This document shows positions 44,239 through 52,847 of a stretch of 64,000 nucleotides of DNA, one piece after another. Under the pieces are notes generated by a model. It was given only the letters and a program-made list of their open reading frames with translations, did no database searches and was not told the origin of the DNA. Numbering within the stretch: position 1 is the stretch's first letter; every line of letters starts with the position of its first letter. The position numbers were made by a program, and so were the translations under genes. The DNA lies in assembly GCF_963662805.1 (NCBI RefSeq), contig NZ_OY759862.1, forward strand, positions 186,001 through 250,000, given 5' to 3'. The DNA is from an uncultured Cohaesibacter sp. (GTDB lineage Bacteria > Pseudomonadota > Alphaproteobacteria > Rhizobiales > Cohaesibacteraceae).

Positions 44239-44616
44239 ATGTCCAATATCGTCATGAAAAAAGTGCGGTTGAATATGGCACGCGATGCGGCTCACCCAAA
44301 TGGCAGCGCACATCACGGTTACGAGTTTGTTGCTCCGCTCGACGGCGATGGCCACATCGACGCCGCGACCTGGAGGGACCGCAGGGCGGACTGCCGTGTG
44401 CGCCGTTTCTGGCAGGGTGAGAATGACGAGCATGGTCACCTGATCCACCGCCCCGGTGGCAGCTGGGCTTTCACCTATGACGCTGAGGGAGAGGATGATG
44501 TGGAGGCGGGTTATCGCTTCGGGACGCATGCCTTCAAGCCGGGTGAATATGTCTCGATCAAGGATGAAGATGGCGATCTCTATACCTTTCAGGTGGTCAC
44601 GGTCGATCCACTCTGA
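44239..44616 (+). CDS. Conserved hypothetical protein, 125 residues
   Basis: A hydrophilic, His- and Asp-rich protein with no membrane helix or signal peptide. Sequence features are MARDAAHPNGSAHHGYEFVAPL near the start, ADCRVRRFWQGEND and FGTHAFKPGEYVSIKDEDG. I associate it with small uncharacterised alphaproteobacterial proteins but cannot name a family. A strong GGGAGG ribosome site precedes the ATG by six bases. The C-terminal part looks like a small beta barrel. Function unknown. A structured-RNA candidate follows 85 bp downstream on the same strand. Confidence 0.75.
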   Translation: MSNIVMKKVRLNMARDAAHPNGSAHHGYEFVAPLDGDGHIDAATWRDRRADCRVRRFWQGENDEHGHLIHRPGGSWAFTYDAEGEDDVEAGYRFGTHAFKPGEYVSIKDEDGDLYTFQVVTVDPL

Positions 44617-44686
44617 CCACAGCTGAAGGCTCAGCAACAACCCGCGCTCTTTTGGTCGCTGCTGGCGAGATTCGCATTTGGAATCA

Positions 44687-44921
44687 TGCTAGACTCAAAG
44701 GGTATGTCAGGACGCGTCCTGTCTGGTTCCGGTCATTTTCCCGGTCCACTCCGCCAGGACGCAGCCTTGTCGCCGAACGCTTGCTGCCCGAAAGGGCAAA
44801 AGTCATCACGGGCACTGACGAACCAGCGACAAGAAACCAGCATCGAGGCGCGGCGGCCTCCTTGCCCCTATGCTCTGACAACAAGGGAGTGCAGGTCCCC
44901 CGGTTTGCACTCCCATTTTGT
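44687..44921 (+). ncRNA. Candidate structured small RNA with intrinsic terminator
   Basis: An extended -10 promoter, TGCTAGACT (44687-44695), would start transcription near 44702. The region then folds into consecutive helices: GCGTCCTG/CAGGACGC (44714-44721 with 44755-44762); CTTGTCGC/GCGACAAG (44766-44773 with 44826-44833) enclosing a GCCC-GAAA-GGGC hairpin with a GNRA tetraloop (44786-44797) and a GTCA/TGAC hairpin; AGCAT/ATGCT enclosing GAGGC/GCCTC; and the terminator at 44885. The roughly 220-nt product matches no RNA family I recognise (not SRP, 6S, tmRNA or RNase P). A long 3' UTR of the preceding gene is the alternative. Confidence 0.42.
44885..44921 (+). terminator. Intrinsic terminator on the plus strand
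   Basis: GGGAGTGCA (44885-44893) pairs with TGCACTCCC (44906-44914), followed by ATTTTGTT. It lies about 270 bp after the nearest plus-strand gene, which supports a separate transcript ending here. Confidence 0.75.
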
Positions 44922-44947
44922 TACCCTGAGCTGTCTGATCGCTCTTT

Positions 44948-47662
44948 CTAGATCAGTTCTGCAATCTTTCGGCTGATATCAGGCACGCGGAAAACCATGT
45001 GCACCAGATCCGGATCATCCGGATCCATGCGGGTTTCAAACCCGAGTGCCTCGCACATCTGCCGCATGGTTTTGTTGGACCTGAGAACCTCGCCCTCGAC
45101 TTCGCGGAAGCCATCCTTTTCGGCAAATTGCAGGATCAGCTTCATCATGATCCAGCCGAGCCCCAGCCCCTTAAGATCCGAGCGCACCATGACGGCATAC
45201 TCGCCGGTCTCGTGATTGCCATCCCCCATCAGACGCACCGAGGCGAGCATGTCACCCGTTGCCGGGTCCACCGCAATGAAGGCCATGGATCGGGCATAGT
45301 CGATCTGGGTAAGGCGTGCGATGAAGGCATGGGTCATACTGCGCGCTGCCGAGAAGAACCTGAGGCGCATGTCCTCGTCCGTGACATGGTCGAAGAATCC
45401 GGGGAACAGCGCTTCATCCTCTGGCATCATCGGGCGGATGAAGACCGTGCGGCCATCTTTCAAGACCCGCTCCTGCTCCCAGTCGTGTGGGTAAGGCTTC
45501 ACCGCAAACCGTTTATGCGGATGGATGCCTTCGGACACCTTGGTCACTTCGACCCGCGCATCTGCAATGATGAAGCCATTGGAGTCGGCCAGCAGCGGGT
45601 TGAAATCCAGCTCGGCAATTTCGGGGAAATCGGCAACCATGCGGCTCATCTTGACGAGGATCTGGGCGAGCGCCTCGCGGTCACAGGCAGGCGTGTCGCG
45701 ATAGCCTTCAAGGCGTCGATTGACCCGCGTCTTCTCGATCACCCGCATGGCGGAGAGCAGGTCGAGCGGCGGCAGGGCCATGGCCTTGTCGCGGATCACC
45801 TCAACGGCGGTCCCGCCCCGGCCGAACACCATCACGGGGCCAAAAACAGGATCAACGGTCATGCCGGCGAACAGCTCGATCGAGTGGGGCTTGCGTACCA
45901 TTGGATGCACGGTGACGCCGTGGATCTTGGCATCAGGCCGCGCTTCTCGCGCCCGTGTCATGATTTGTTGGGCTGCGGTCGCCACGGCTCCGGAATTGCC
46001 AAGGTGCAACACGACCCCACCGATATCGGACTTGTAGAGAATGTCCGGGCTGTCGATTTTGACGACCGCCGAGCCGTAGCGGGCAATGAGGGGCGCGGCC
46101 ATCTGGGCGGCTTCGACGGCGGTTGCTGCGGCAAGGGACGGAGCGATGGGAATGTCATAGGCCTGAAGCAGCTTGGTCACCGCCACAGCATTCAGCCGAT
46201 GCTGACCGTCATGAAGGGCCTCATCAATGATCGTGCGGGCGGATTCATAATCCGGCTGGAAATCGCCAATCGACGGCGGCATCCGCATCAACTGGTCCTG
46301 CGCCTCCATGTAGCGCACCACATAGGAGAAGCCGCGAATGGCGTCCGCCGGGGTTGGATAGTGCGGAATGCCCGCATCCTCGAACAGCTTGTTGACATTC
46401 TCGCCACCGCCGAGCCATGCCGCAAACACTGGAACACGGCGTTTGCCCGCCTTCTTGCGTTCCTCGATCAGCTCGATGATCGCCTGCGCCGCTTCCTCAC
46501 CGGTGGCAAGGGCGGTGGGGCAGGTCATGACCAGAATGGCGTGACTGTTGCGATCCTCCATCAGGATATCGAGCGCATCCTTGTAGCGCTGCGGCCCGGC
46601 ATTCACCACGATATTCACCGGGTTGCTGCGCGACCAGCTGCTGGGCAGAACCTCGTCGAGCTTCTCGATCGTGCTGTCCTCGAGGGTGGCAAGCGCCCCG
46701 CCATGGTCGATGAGATCATCAACCGCCAGCACGCCGATGCCAGCGCTGTTTGTCATCACTGTGAGCTTGGAGCCATTGAGCTTGCGTACATGGGTAAGCG
46801 TTTCAACCGCATCGAAAAACTCGTCCAGATCATGCACGCGCAACAGTCCGGTGCGCTCGAACGCGGCATCATAGGCCTCGTCCGCGCCGACCAGCTTGTT
46901 GTTGCGAGGGGCAAAGGCCGAGGCACCCTCGGCATGGCGTCCGGATTTGATCAGCACCACTGGCTTGGTGCGCGCCGCCGCTCGCGCCGAGGACATGAAC
47001 TTGCGGGCGTTGATGATGGTCTCGACATAGAGCAGGATCGCCCGCGTGTGCGGGTCCATGGCGAAATGGTCCATCATGTCGGCGAAATCGACATCGACCT
47101 TGTCACCGAGCGACACGAGAGCGGAAAAGCCGATGTTGTTCTGGCTCGCCCAATCCGTGACCGAAGCGGTGATGGCCCCGGACTGCGAGATCAGCGCCAG
47201 ATCGCCGGGCAGGGCGGCGACGTGGGAATAGGAGGCATTGAGCCCACTGCGCGGCGATTGAATGCCCATGCAATTGGGGCCGATGAGACGCAGCTTGTGA
47301 TCGGCGGCAGCGTCCATTGTTTCGCGCTTCTGGGTCTCATCCATTGCGCCCATTTCGGTGGTGACGATCACGGCCCCCCGACAACCCCGTTCTCCAAGTG
47401 TCTTGATGGCACCAGAAATCTCATCTGGAGCCAGCGCAACAACAGCAAGATCGGGTTTGCCTACCAGAGCGTCAAGCGAGGTCAGAACCTCGTGTCCGTC
47501 GAACGTTCCGCCGTCCCGATGGACCAGTTGCAACTTGTCGCTATACTTGCCGGACAGAAGGTTCTGCGTAACCGCCTCGCCAATGGTGCCCTTCTCGGAC
47601 GAAGCGCCCACCATGACCACATTGCGAGGTCTCAAGAATACATCGAGATGGTAACTGCTCAT
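44948..47662 (-). CDS. Bifunctional CoA-ligase-like / GNAT protein acetyltransferase (Pat type)
   Basis: About 904 residues. The order is CoA-binding (RPRNVVMVGASSEKGTIGE at the start), succinyl-CoA-ligase-like with RLIGPNCMGIQ, an ATP-grasp region (about 480-700) and a C-terminal GNAT domain (about 730-900) with the acetyl-CoA loop VRSDLKGLGLGWIMM. This is the architecture of Pat/PatZ-type lysine acetyltransferases, which control acyl-CoA synthetases; in many of them the ligase half is regulatory rather than catalytic. The ATG at 47662 is preceded by GAGGAG and fits the family start better than the slightly longer frame. Confidence 0.9.
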   Translation of the reverse strand: MSSYHLDVFLRPRNVVMVGASSEKGTIGEAVTQNLLSGKYSDKLQLVHRDGGTFDGHEVLTSLDALVGKPDLAVVALAPDEISGAIKTLGERGCRGAVIVTTEMGAMDETQKRETMDAAADHKLRLIGPNCMGIQSPRSGLNASYSHVAALPGDLALISQSGAITASVTDWASQNNIGFSALVSLGDKVDVDFADMMDHFAMDPHTRAILLYVETIINARKFMSSARAAARTKPVVLIKSGRHAEGASAFAPRNNKLVGADEAYDAAFERTGLLRVHDLDEFFDAVETLTHVRKLNGSKLTVMTNSAGIGVLAVDDLIDHGGALATLEDSTIEKLDEVLPSSWSRSNPVNIVVNAGPQRYKDALDILMEDRNSHAILVMTCPTALATGEEAAQAIIELIEERKKAGKRRVPVFAAWLGGGENVNKLFEDAGIPHYPTPADAIRGFSYVVRYMEAQDQLMRMPPSIGDFQPDYESARTIIDEALHDGQHRLNAVAVTKLLQAYDIPIAPSLAAATAVEAAQMAAPLIARYGSAVVKIDSPDILYKSDIGGVVLHLGNSGAVATAAQQIMTRAREARPDAKIHGVTVHPMVRKPHSIELFAGMTVDPVFGPVMVFGRGGTAVEVIRDKAMALPPLDLLSAMRVIEKTRVNRRLEGYRDTPACDREALAQILVKMSRMVADFPEIAELDFNPLLADSNGFIIADARVEVTKVSEGIHPHKRFAVKPYPHDWEQERVLKDGRTVFIRPMMPEDEALFPGFFDHVTDEDMRLRFFSAARSMTHAFIARLTQIDYARSMAFIAVDPATGDMLASVRLMGDGNHETGEYAVMVRSDLKGLGLGWIMMKLILQFAEKDGFREVEGEVLRSNKTMRQMCEALGFETRMDPDDPDLVHMVFRVPDISRKIAELI

Positions 47663-47843
47663 GATCTCCTCACCCGCCTTTCCTCCCATTGATTATTCTG
47701 GTGCAAGGACGCTCCTTCGTGCCTAACGGGGCTCAAGGCCATTGTCCTTGATGTATTCGGTGTCGGGAAAGCTTTGCTTCGAAATTCACAAGCAATCGGC
47801 ATCATACTTTGGTTAAAGACAGTCCTGTCCAAGATGCGAGTTC

Positions 47844-47859
47844 TTAATATTCCGTTAAG
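47844..47859. promoter_or_regulatory. CtrA-like box between pat and the coiled-coil gene
   Basis: TTAA-N7-TTAAG (47844-47847, 47855-47859) matches both halves of TTAA-N7-TTAAC except the last base. It lies about 100 bp before the GTG start of the coiled-coil protein and about 180 bp before the Pat-type gene, so either could be the target. Confidence 0.42.
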
Positions 47860-47957
47860 TAAAGGAAAAGACAAATAAAAATCGATGCAATCTATTAAAT
47901 ATCTCGCCTTAATCTTTTGCGCGGGCGCAAACGCGTGCGGGACAGGGGTAAGGTCAC

Positions 47958-48320
47958 GTGGAACTGGAACTGGAACTAATGAATGCGGAATGTCAGAAAA
48001 TCAGATCTGACATTGACGTACTGGGAACAAAGCTGACGGCGGCCGATTATGGCCGGTCGGCGGATATGGAAAAGGTGTTGGCCGAAGTGGCGAGCCTCAA
48101 GGGGCAGGTCAACATGCTCTTGCAACAGATTGCCCCCTTGCAGGAAATGCACGAAAACTCGCTGAAATCTCAGGAACGCCTTAACAAGGTCGAATCCCGG
48201 CTGCGCAAGATCGCCGAAATGGCGTCGAAAACGCCCAATTACGTTCAGACGCAACATGCATGGCTGCCGATCTTTGCCATCATCCAGCTGATCATGAGCT
48301 GGGTCATTCTCGTCGAATAG
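47958..48320 (+). CDS. Small coiled-coil, tail-anchored membrane protein
   Basis: 120 residues. Residues about 1-95 are strongly helical with heptad-like spacing (ELELELMNAECQKIRSDIDV, then VASLKGQVNMLLQQI and SLKSQERLNKVESRLRKI). A single hydrophobic segment at the extreme C-terminus (LPIFAIIQLIMSWVILVE) would anchor it in the inner membrane facing the cytoplasm. It begins with GTG at 47958 (GGTAAGG upstream) or ATG at 47979. No family is recognised; such proteins often act as scaffolds or in division and polarity. Confidence 0.65.
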   Translation: MELELELMNAECQKIRSDIDVLGTKLTAADYGRSADMEKVLAEVASLKGQVNMLLQQIAPLQEMHENSLKSQERLNKVESRLRKIAEMASKTPNYVQTQHAWLPIFAIIQLIMSWVILVE

Positions 48321-48359
48321 CCGGAATTTAAAGACCCACTCGCGACAGAGATCTGCAAT

Positions 48360-48392
48360 AAAAAATCCCGGCAGGCAGCACCCACCGGGATT
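48360..48392 (-). terminator. Terminator of the universal stress protein gene
   Basis: AATCCCGG/CCGGGATT arms (48364-48371, 48385-48392) with TTTTTT following on the minus strand, about 50 bp past the stop of the universal stress protein gene. Confidence 0.75.
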
Positions 48393-48445
48393 GCGTCAAC
48401 ATTTGCGGCCCGCTTCATGTGCGGGCCAAGATCGCCAAGTGACGA

Positions 48446-49282
48446 TCAATGCGCCATGATGCAGGGCACGGTCATGGACTCGAGCATCTCACGCGTCGCG
48501 CCACCCATGATGAATTCGCGCATCCGGCTATGGCCATAGCCACCCATCACCACGAGCTCGATTTTCTGCGACTCGATGTGGTTCAGGAGAGCCGCCGCGA
48601 CGCCTTCGCCGTCAGACGAGATATTCTCGATTGTCACGTCAACGCCGTGGCGGGAGAGATAGACCGCCAGATCGGCGCCGGGATCGCCCGGTAGATGCAA
48701 CTTCTTGCCATCGACAAGCACCACCTGAACCGCCTCGGCCAGTTCCAGAATGGGCATCGCAGCATGAATGGCGCGCGCTGCAGTTTTGGACCCGTCCCAT
48801 GCGACCATGACCTTCTTGGCAGAAAAGGCCTCGGTTCCAACAAAAGGCACCACCATGATCGGCTGGCCCGAATCGAACAGTGCCGCTTCGATGAGATCGG
48901 CACGCAGGGGTTCGGGTTTGTCAGGATTGTCCTGCCCAATGATGATCAGGTCGGAAAGGCGAGTGCTGTTGACAAAGGTCTCCAGACCGCCCGGTGTGAT
49001 GTCGAGAAGGCGGGTTTCGAACGCAATGCCGCTATTCTTGGTATAGCTCGAAAAGCGTTCCATAGAGGAGCGCGCCTTTTCGATGGACCTATTGCGGGCG
49101 TCGGAAATGAATTGATCCGGGACCGGCTGGACCATAAGAGCCGGGACAATCGGCTCGATCAGCGGGGCAAGGCCGGTCAGATGCGCATCGAGCTTGGAAG
49201 CGATTTCAGTGGCAATTTGAACCGGTGCCGTTGTCAAATCGGTCTCGATGTCGAGCAGGCAAACGATATCTTTGATGGCCAT
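48446..49282 (-). CDS. Universal stress protein (tandem UspA-like)
   Basis: A 278-residue cytoplasmic protein. The C-terminal UspA domain is clear: KVMVAWDGSKTAARAIHAAMPILE then VVMGGYGHSRMREFIMGGATREML, the G-2x-G-9x-G(S/T) ATP-binding motif. The N-terminal half (MAIKDIVCLLDIETD and DLIIIGQDNPD) is a more diverged UspA repeat, giving the two-domain length. Expected role in stress endurance. It is monocistronic. Confidence 0.9.
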   Translation of the reverse strand: MAIKDIVCLLDIETDLTTAPVQIATEIASKLDAHLTGLAPLIEPIVPALMVQPVPDQFISDARNRSIEKARSSMERFSSYTKNSGIAFETRLLDITPGGLETFVNSTRLSDLIIIGQDNPDKPEPLRADLIEAALFDSGQPIMVVPFVGTEAFSAKKVMVAWDGSKTAARAIHAAMPILELAEAVQVVLVDGKKLHLPGDPGADLAVYLSRHGVDVTIENISSDGEGVAAALLNHIESQKIELVVMGGYGHSRMREFIMGGATREMLESMTVPCIMAH

Positions 49283-49374
49283 ACCAGGCCTCCTCTCCTA
49301 GGGGCAAATAGGTGTCAGACCACCCGGCCCGAAGTGCGGGGCCCTGCGGTCTTCATGAGCAAATTGAGATCTCT

Positions 49375-49625
49375 TTAGCAAGTGAGCGAGCCGCCGTCAG
49401 AGACTGCCGTTGTGTCGGCATAAGGGACTATGAACCAACGCCTTAATGGACTGCTTTGATTGGAATCAAGGCTGCGGAGCAATATCCGAAAGACGTAGAA
49501 GGCACGATTCCCGCTGCTGTTCAAAGCAGAAAAGCGAAAAAGTTCAGAGACAAAGCAGCAGCGCCAGCTCATACGATGCAGCTATGACAAGAAACGGCTT
49601 GTCATGGATAGGGCGCACTTGCTAA
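49375..49625. ncRNA. Candidate structured element upstream of the DMT permease gene
   Basis: The ends TTAGCAAGTG (49375-49384) and CACTTGCTAA (49616-49625) are perfect complements. Between them lie hairpins TGCCG/CGGCA (49405-49420), TTGATT/AATCAA (49456-49469), CTGCT/AGCAG (49514-49529) and ATGACAAG/CTTGTCAT (49584-49605). CTGCTTTG at 49451-49458 could pair with either of two CAAAGCAG copies (49522, 49551). This looks like a closed multi-helix RNA or a small inverted-repeat element. Strand is undetermined, and no promoter or T-run is evident. The rest of the 49283-49737 gap holds nothing recognised. Confidence 0.3.
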
Positions 49626-49737
49626 GTGTCGATGAATTTCCTTCCGTCTCGCGTTGATGGCCTCCCTGTTGCGTTTCCCCCCACTGCACAGGGCGAATTC
49701 TAAGCCTTCATCAGTCCGTACCTTGAAAGAATGACAG

Positions 49738-50637
49738 ATGCGTATCTCCGGTCTCGTCTATGCGCTGCTTGCCGTCACGATCTTTTCGATCCAGGACGCC
49801 ATCACCAAGCATGTCGGCCAGCTCTATTCGCCCTTCCTGATCAGCATGATCCGCTATTGGGCCTTTGCACTGTTCGGTCTGGCGCTGGTGCTGAACACCA
49901 AAGGCAGCTTTCGCGCTGCGATCTATACGGCCCGTCCGGGGCTGCAGATTGCGCGCGCGCTGTTGCTGGTTGCCCAGATTCTGGTCTCGATTCTCAGCTT
50001 CGCTTATGTCGGTCTGGCCCAGAGCCAGTCGATCTTTGTTGCCGCGCCCCTTATGGTGGCCTTGCTGGCGATACCCATCCTTGGCGAGACCATCGGCTGG
50101 CGGCGCTGGGTTGCCATCGGGATCGGGCTGTTCGGGGTGCTAATCATCATCAACCCGCTTGATGCGCATTTCTCGGCCTTGATCTTCCTTCCTGTGATCT
50201 GCGTCTTCACCATGTCGCTCTATTCGATCCTGACACGGTTGGTTGGGCGCACGGATTCGCCGGAGGTGAGCTTCTTCTACACGGGCATCATCGGTCTCGT
50301 CATCACCAGTTGCATCGGGCCGTTTTTCTGGAACGACAACATTCCACCAGCTGACTGGGCCTGGCTCATCGCACTGTGCGTGACCGGTGTGGCTGGGCAC
50401 TATTTCCTCATCCGGGCGCTTGCCATGACCGAGGCCGTGACGGTCCAGACCTTGACCTATCTGCAACTCGTCTATGGCCTTGCCTATGGCTATTTCATCT
50501 TTGGCGAGGATCTGACGGCACCAATGATCCTGGGTGCCCTGCTCGTGGTCTTTGCCGGTGTCTTCACGATCTGGCGGGAGCATCGCCTCAAGAAGCGCAA
50601 CAAGGCACGAGAAGCCGAGGTCATCACCATTCCGTAA
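49738..50637 (+). CDS. EamA/DMT-superfamily permease
   Basis: A 299-residue inner-membrane protein with ten helices in two EamA repeats. Conserved parts are FSIQDAITKHVGQLYSPFLISMIRYWAF, VAAPLMVALLAIPILGETIGWRRW and, in the second half, TYLQLVYGLAYGYFIFGEDLTAPMILGALLVV. These carriers move amino acids, nucleotides or other metabolites, usually outward; the substrate is unknown. A short basic tail follows the last helix. The ATG at 49738 fits the start of helix 1. Confidence 0.88.
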   Translation: MRISGLVYALLAVTIFSIQDAITKHVGQLYSPFLISMIRYWAFALFGLALVLNTKGSFRAAIYTARPGLQIARALLLVAQILVSILSFAYVGLAQSQSIFVAAPLMVALLAIPILGETIGWRRWVAIGIGLFGVLIIINPLDAHFSALIFLPVICVFTMSLYSILTRLVGRTDSPEVSFFYTGIIGLVITSCIGPFFWNDNIPPADWAWLIALCVTGVAGHYFLIRALAMTEAVTVQTLTYLQLVYGLAYGYFIFGEDLTAPMILGALLVVFAGVFTIWREHRLKKRNKAREAEVITIP

Positions 50638-50658
50638 GGTCTGACCACGGCTGGACAT

Positions 50659-50700
50659 GAAAAAGCCCGGGCGCTCCAACAGGAGCCCCGGGCTTTTCTT
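50659..50700. terminator. Bidirectional terminator between convergent genes
   Basis: A long near-perfect stem, AAAAGCCCGGG on the left and CCCGGGCTTTT on the right with GCTCC/GGAGC inside, flanked by A- and T-runs. It serves both the DMT permease gene and the minus-strand chemoreceptor gene. Confidence 0.82.
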
Positions 50701-50719
50701 TTCTTTGGAATGCTCTTGA

Positions 50720-52177
50720 TCAGGCCACGCGGACCTTGTCGAGGAAGCTCGAGATCTGGTTACGCAGCCGGTTGGTTTCCTCAACCATCAGTCGAGAGCT
50801 GTTCAGCACCTGCTGCGCCTTGTCCGACGTGCTGGAGACAGAAGCCGTCACATCGTCGATGTTGCGATCCACCGCAGCGGTGCCATTGGCGGCATTCTGA
50901 ACGCTGGTGCTGATCTCGATGGTTGCCTCGCCCTGTTGTTCGACGGCGGTTGCAATGGAGCCGGTATATTCATTCACTTCCAGCAGCATGTTGGTGATCT
51001 GGTCGATGGCTTCCACCGCATCCTTGGTCGAGTTCTGGATATCGTGGATTTGGGTCGAGATCTCCTCGGTTGCCTTGGAGGTCTGGTTCGCCAGTTCCTT
51101 GACTTCGGACGCAACCACGGCAAAGCCCTTGCCAGCTTCCCCGGCTCGTGCTGCCTCGATGGTGGCATTGAGTGCCAGAAGGTTGGTCTGCTCGGCGATA
51201 TCGCGAATGAGGGTGACGACCTGACCGATCTTGAGAGCGGCGGTGTTGAGGCTTGCCACCTTCGCATTCGTTGCTTGCGCGGATTGCGAGGTTTCGTTCA
51301 TCACCCGCTGGGTATCGCCGACCTGACTGGCAATCTGTTCGATCGAGGTGGCGAGTTCTTCTGCTGCGGCTGCAACGGTCTGAACACTGTCGGACGCGTT
51401 GGTCGAAGCGTCGGCAACGTCTCGAGACTGCGAAAGGGTCTGATGGGCCTCATTGCTCAGGACTTGCGAAAGCTGCTCCATGGAGACGCCATGTTTGCCG
51501 ACCTCATCAAGGCTTTGGGTGACGTCGCCACGGAAGGCGGCGATCAGGCGATCGATCTGGTCTGAGCGCTCCCGCTCATGCTGTTGCGCCTCATTTTGCT
51601 TGTCCGCAAGATCCTTTGCCGTCTTCTGGCTGATCCCGGCCTCATCAAGCGCAATCTTGGCGGTCTTGATCGCATTCTCGAGTTTGGCCGTCAGCCAGAC
51701 AAGCACGGCAGCCTGCAAGACAACGATGAGCGCATGCATGACGACGCGCAGGAAGTCTGCTCCATTCGGAAAGACTGCCATCGGATAGAGAAAATTGAGC
51801 GCCAGATGGTGTACGGCGGTCACGCCAGCGGCAACGAGAATGGTGCGCCAGCTGCACCAGCCCGCCAGAACGGCAAGGGTGGCAAAGAAATACATGTGCC
51901 AGTCGATCTGAAAATTGTGACCGGCAAAGATATAGACCAAAACGCCAACCTGAGAGACGAGAGAGACGGCACTGAGATCCTGTGTCATCGCAGACGGGCC
52001 GGAGCGGACCGCCGAAATGGTCGTCACGCCCGCAGCCACAAGCGCGAGGCCAAGCACCAGCCAGACGCTGCCCTCAAGCAGGGCAAAGGCGAAAATGGCA
52101 GAAAGCGCAGCGTTGAGCCACAAAAGGCCAACGATGAACTTGAGAAATTGCGATCTGAGCGTTACGAGATCGATCAT
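50720..52177 (-). CDS. Methyl-accepting chemotaxis protein with polytopic membrane sensor
   Basis: A 485-residue chemoreceptor without a periplasmic ligand domain. The N-terminal 170 residues form about six membrane helices with conserved polar and His positions (GHNFQIDWHMYFFATLA, TAVHHLALNFLYP, VVMHALIVVLQ), suggesting an intramembrane sensor, perhaps metal, heme or redox linked. A cytoplasmic methyl-accepting domain follows with the tip IAEQTNLLALNATIEAARAGEAGKG. No HAMP is obvious. Its ATG overlaps the preceding small-protein gene by 4 bp (ATGA), so both are made together. Confidence 0.92.
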   Translation of the reverse strand: MIDLVTLRSQFLKFIVGLLWLNAALSAIFAFALLEGSVWLVLGLALVAAGVTTISAVRSGPSAMTQDLSAVSLVSQVGVLVYIFAGHNFQIDWHMYFFATLAVLAGWCSWRTILVAAGVTAVHHLALNFLYPMAVFPNGADFLRVVMHALIVVLQAAVLVWLTAKLENAIKTAKIALDEAGISQKTAKDLADKQNEAQQHERERSDQIDRLIAAFRGDVTQSLDEVGKHGVSMEQLSQVLSNEAHQTLSQSRDVADASTNASDSVQTVAAAAEELATSIEQIASQVGDTQRVMNETSQSAQATNAKVASLNTAALKIGQVVTLIRDIAEQTNLLALNATIEAARAGEAGKGFAVVASEVKELANQTSKATEEISTQIHDIQNSTKDAVEAIDQITNMLLEVNEYTGSIATAVEQQGEATIEISTSVQNAANGTAAVDRNIDDVTASVSSTSDKAQQVLNSSRLMVEETNRLRNQISSFLDKVRVA

Positions 52178-52590
52178 GACGTTTCCACCTTGTTGGGTCC
52201 ATATTGGGTTTGGGCCGCAGGTTTGGCCCGTGGTCCATCGTGAATGACGTGACTGGCCACGGTCCGCAGAAGCTCTGCCGGGAAACAGGCCGAGAAGGCC
52301 GTGCCGCTGCCCACATAGAGGGCGCCTGCCCGATAGAGGTCTCTGACGAAGTGTGGATGATTGGAAATGCCGATTGCGATCCAGGAGCGGTTGCCGGTGC
52401 CGACGAAGGCACCACCAGCTCTCGCAATCACGTCAATCGCATCAGTCTGCTCGCTCCATGGCGGGACGAACACAACGACCTTTTCCCCGCTTGCTCGCGG
52501 AGAGGACGCGAAGACGAAGACACCAAGTGTCATCGCCAGGAAGAACGACCCCACGATACTGTAGTGGGACAATCCGGGCGTGGACTCCAT
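52174..52590 (-). CDS. Small exported or membrane-anchored protein coupled to the chemoreceptor
   Basis: A 138-residue protein of no recognised family. One hydrophobic segment (SIVGSFFLAMTLGVFVFASS, about 11-30) could be a signal anchor, leaving about 105 residues in the periplasm. The 3' end overlaps the chemoreceptor start as ATGA, implying coupled translation and a shared role; it may be an accessory sensor. Its upstream gap (52591-52847) is AT-rich and carries a poor CtrA-like TTAA-N7-TAAAG at 52673-52688, but nothing else. Confidence 0.6.
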   Translation of the reverse strand: MESTPGLSHYSIVGSFFLAMTLGVFVFASSPRASGEKVVVFVPPWSEQTDAIDVIARAGGAFVGTGNRSWIAIGISNHPHFVRDLYRAGALYVGSGTAFSACFPAELLRTVASHVIHDGPRAKPAAQTQYGPNKVETS

Positions 52591-52847
52591 AACACAACTT
52601 TACACACTAAAACCCCAGTCAACCAGCAACGGCATCTGCCTTGCTGATCGTGACGACTATGGATTTTCCTTGTTAAAAATGCGTAAAGCTATCGCAAGAA
52701 TTCATAGTATTGATGGCTTTTGGTGATAGATTCGAAAAAATATAGTTTTGTATAATAATGCCAAGTTTACGCGCAATTACTTATATTAATTGTGAGTGAA
52801 TCCTAACATCAACAAGGGCCGACAAAACTGACTCCGGTGCCGGAGCC

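Noticed and set aside
44687..44921. SRP RNA, 6S RNA or cobalamin riboswitch
   Set aside because: The SRP GGAAG loop core, a 6S-type single long hairpin with bubble, and the B12-box were looked for and not found.
44999..47692. 897-codon open frame antisense to the Pat-type gene
   Set aside because: It lies fully opposite a gene with clear CoA-ligase and GNAT motifs; its translation is rich in His, Arg, Gly and Asp with no domain, as expected of a codon-bias shadow.
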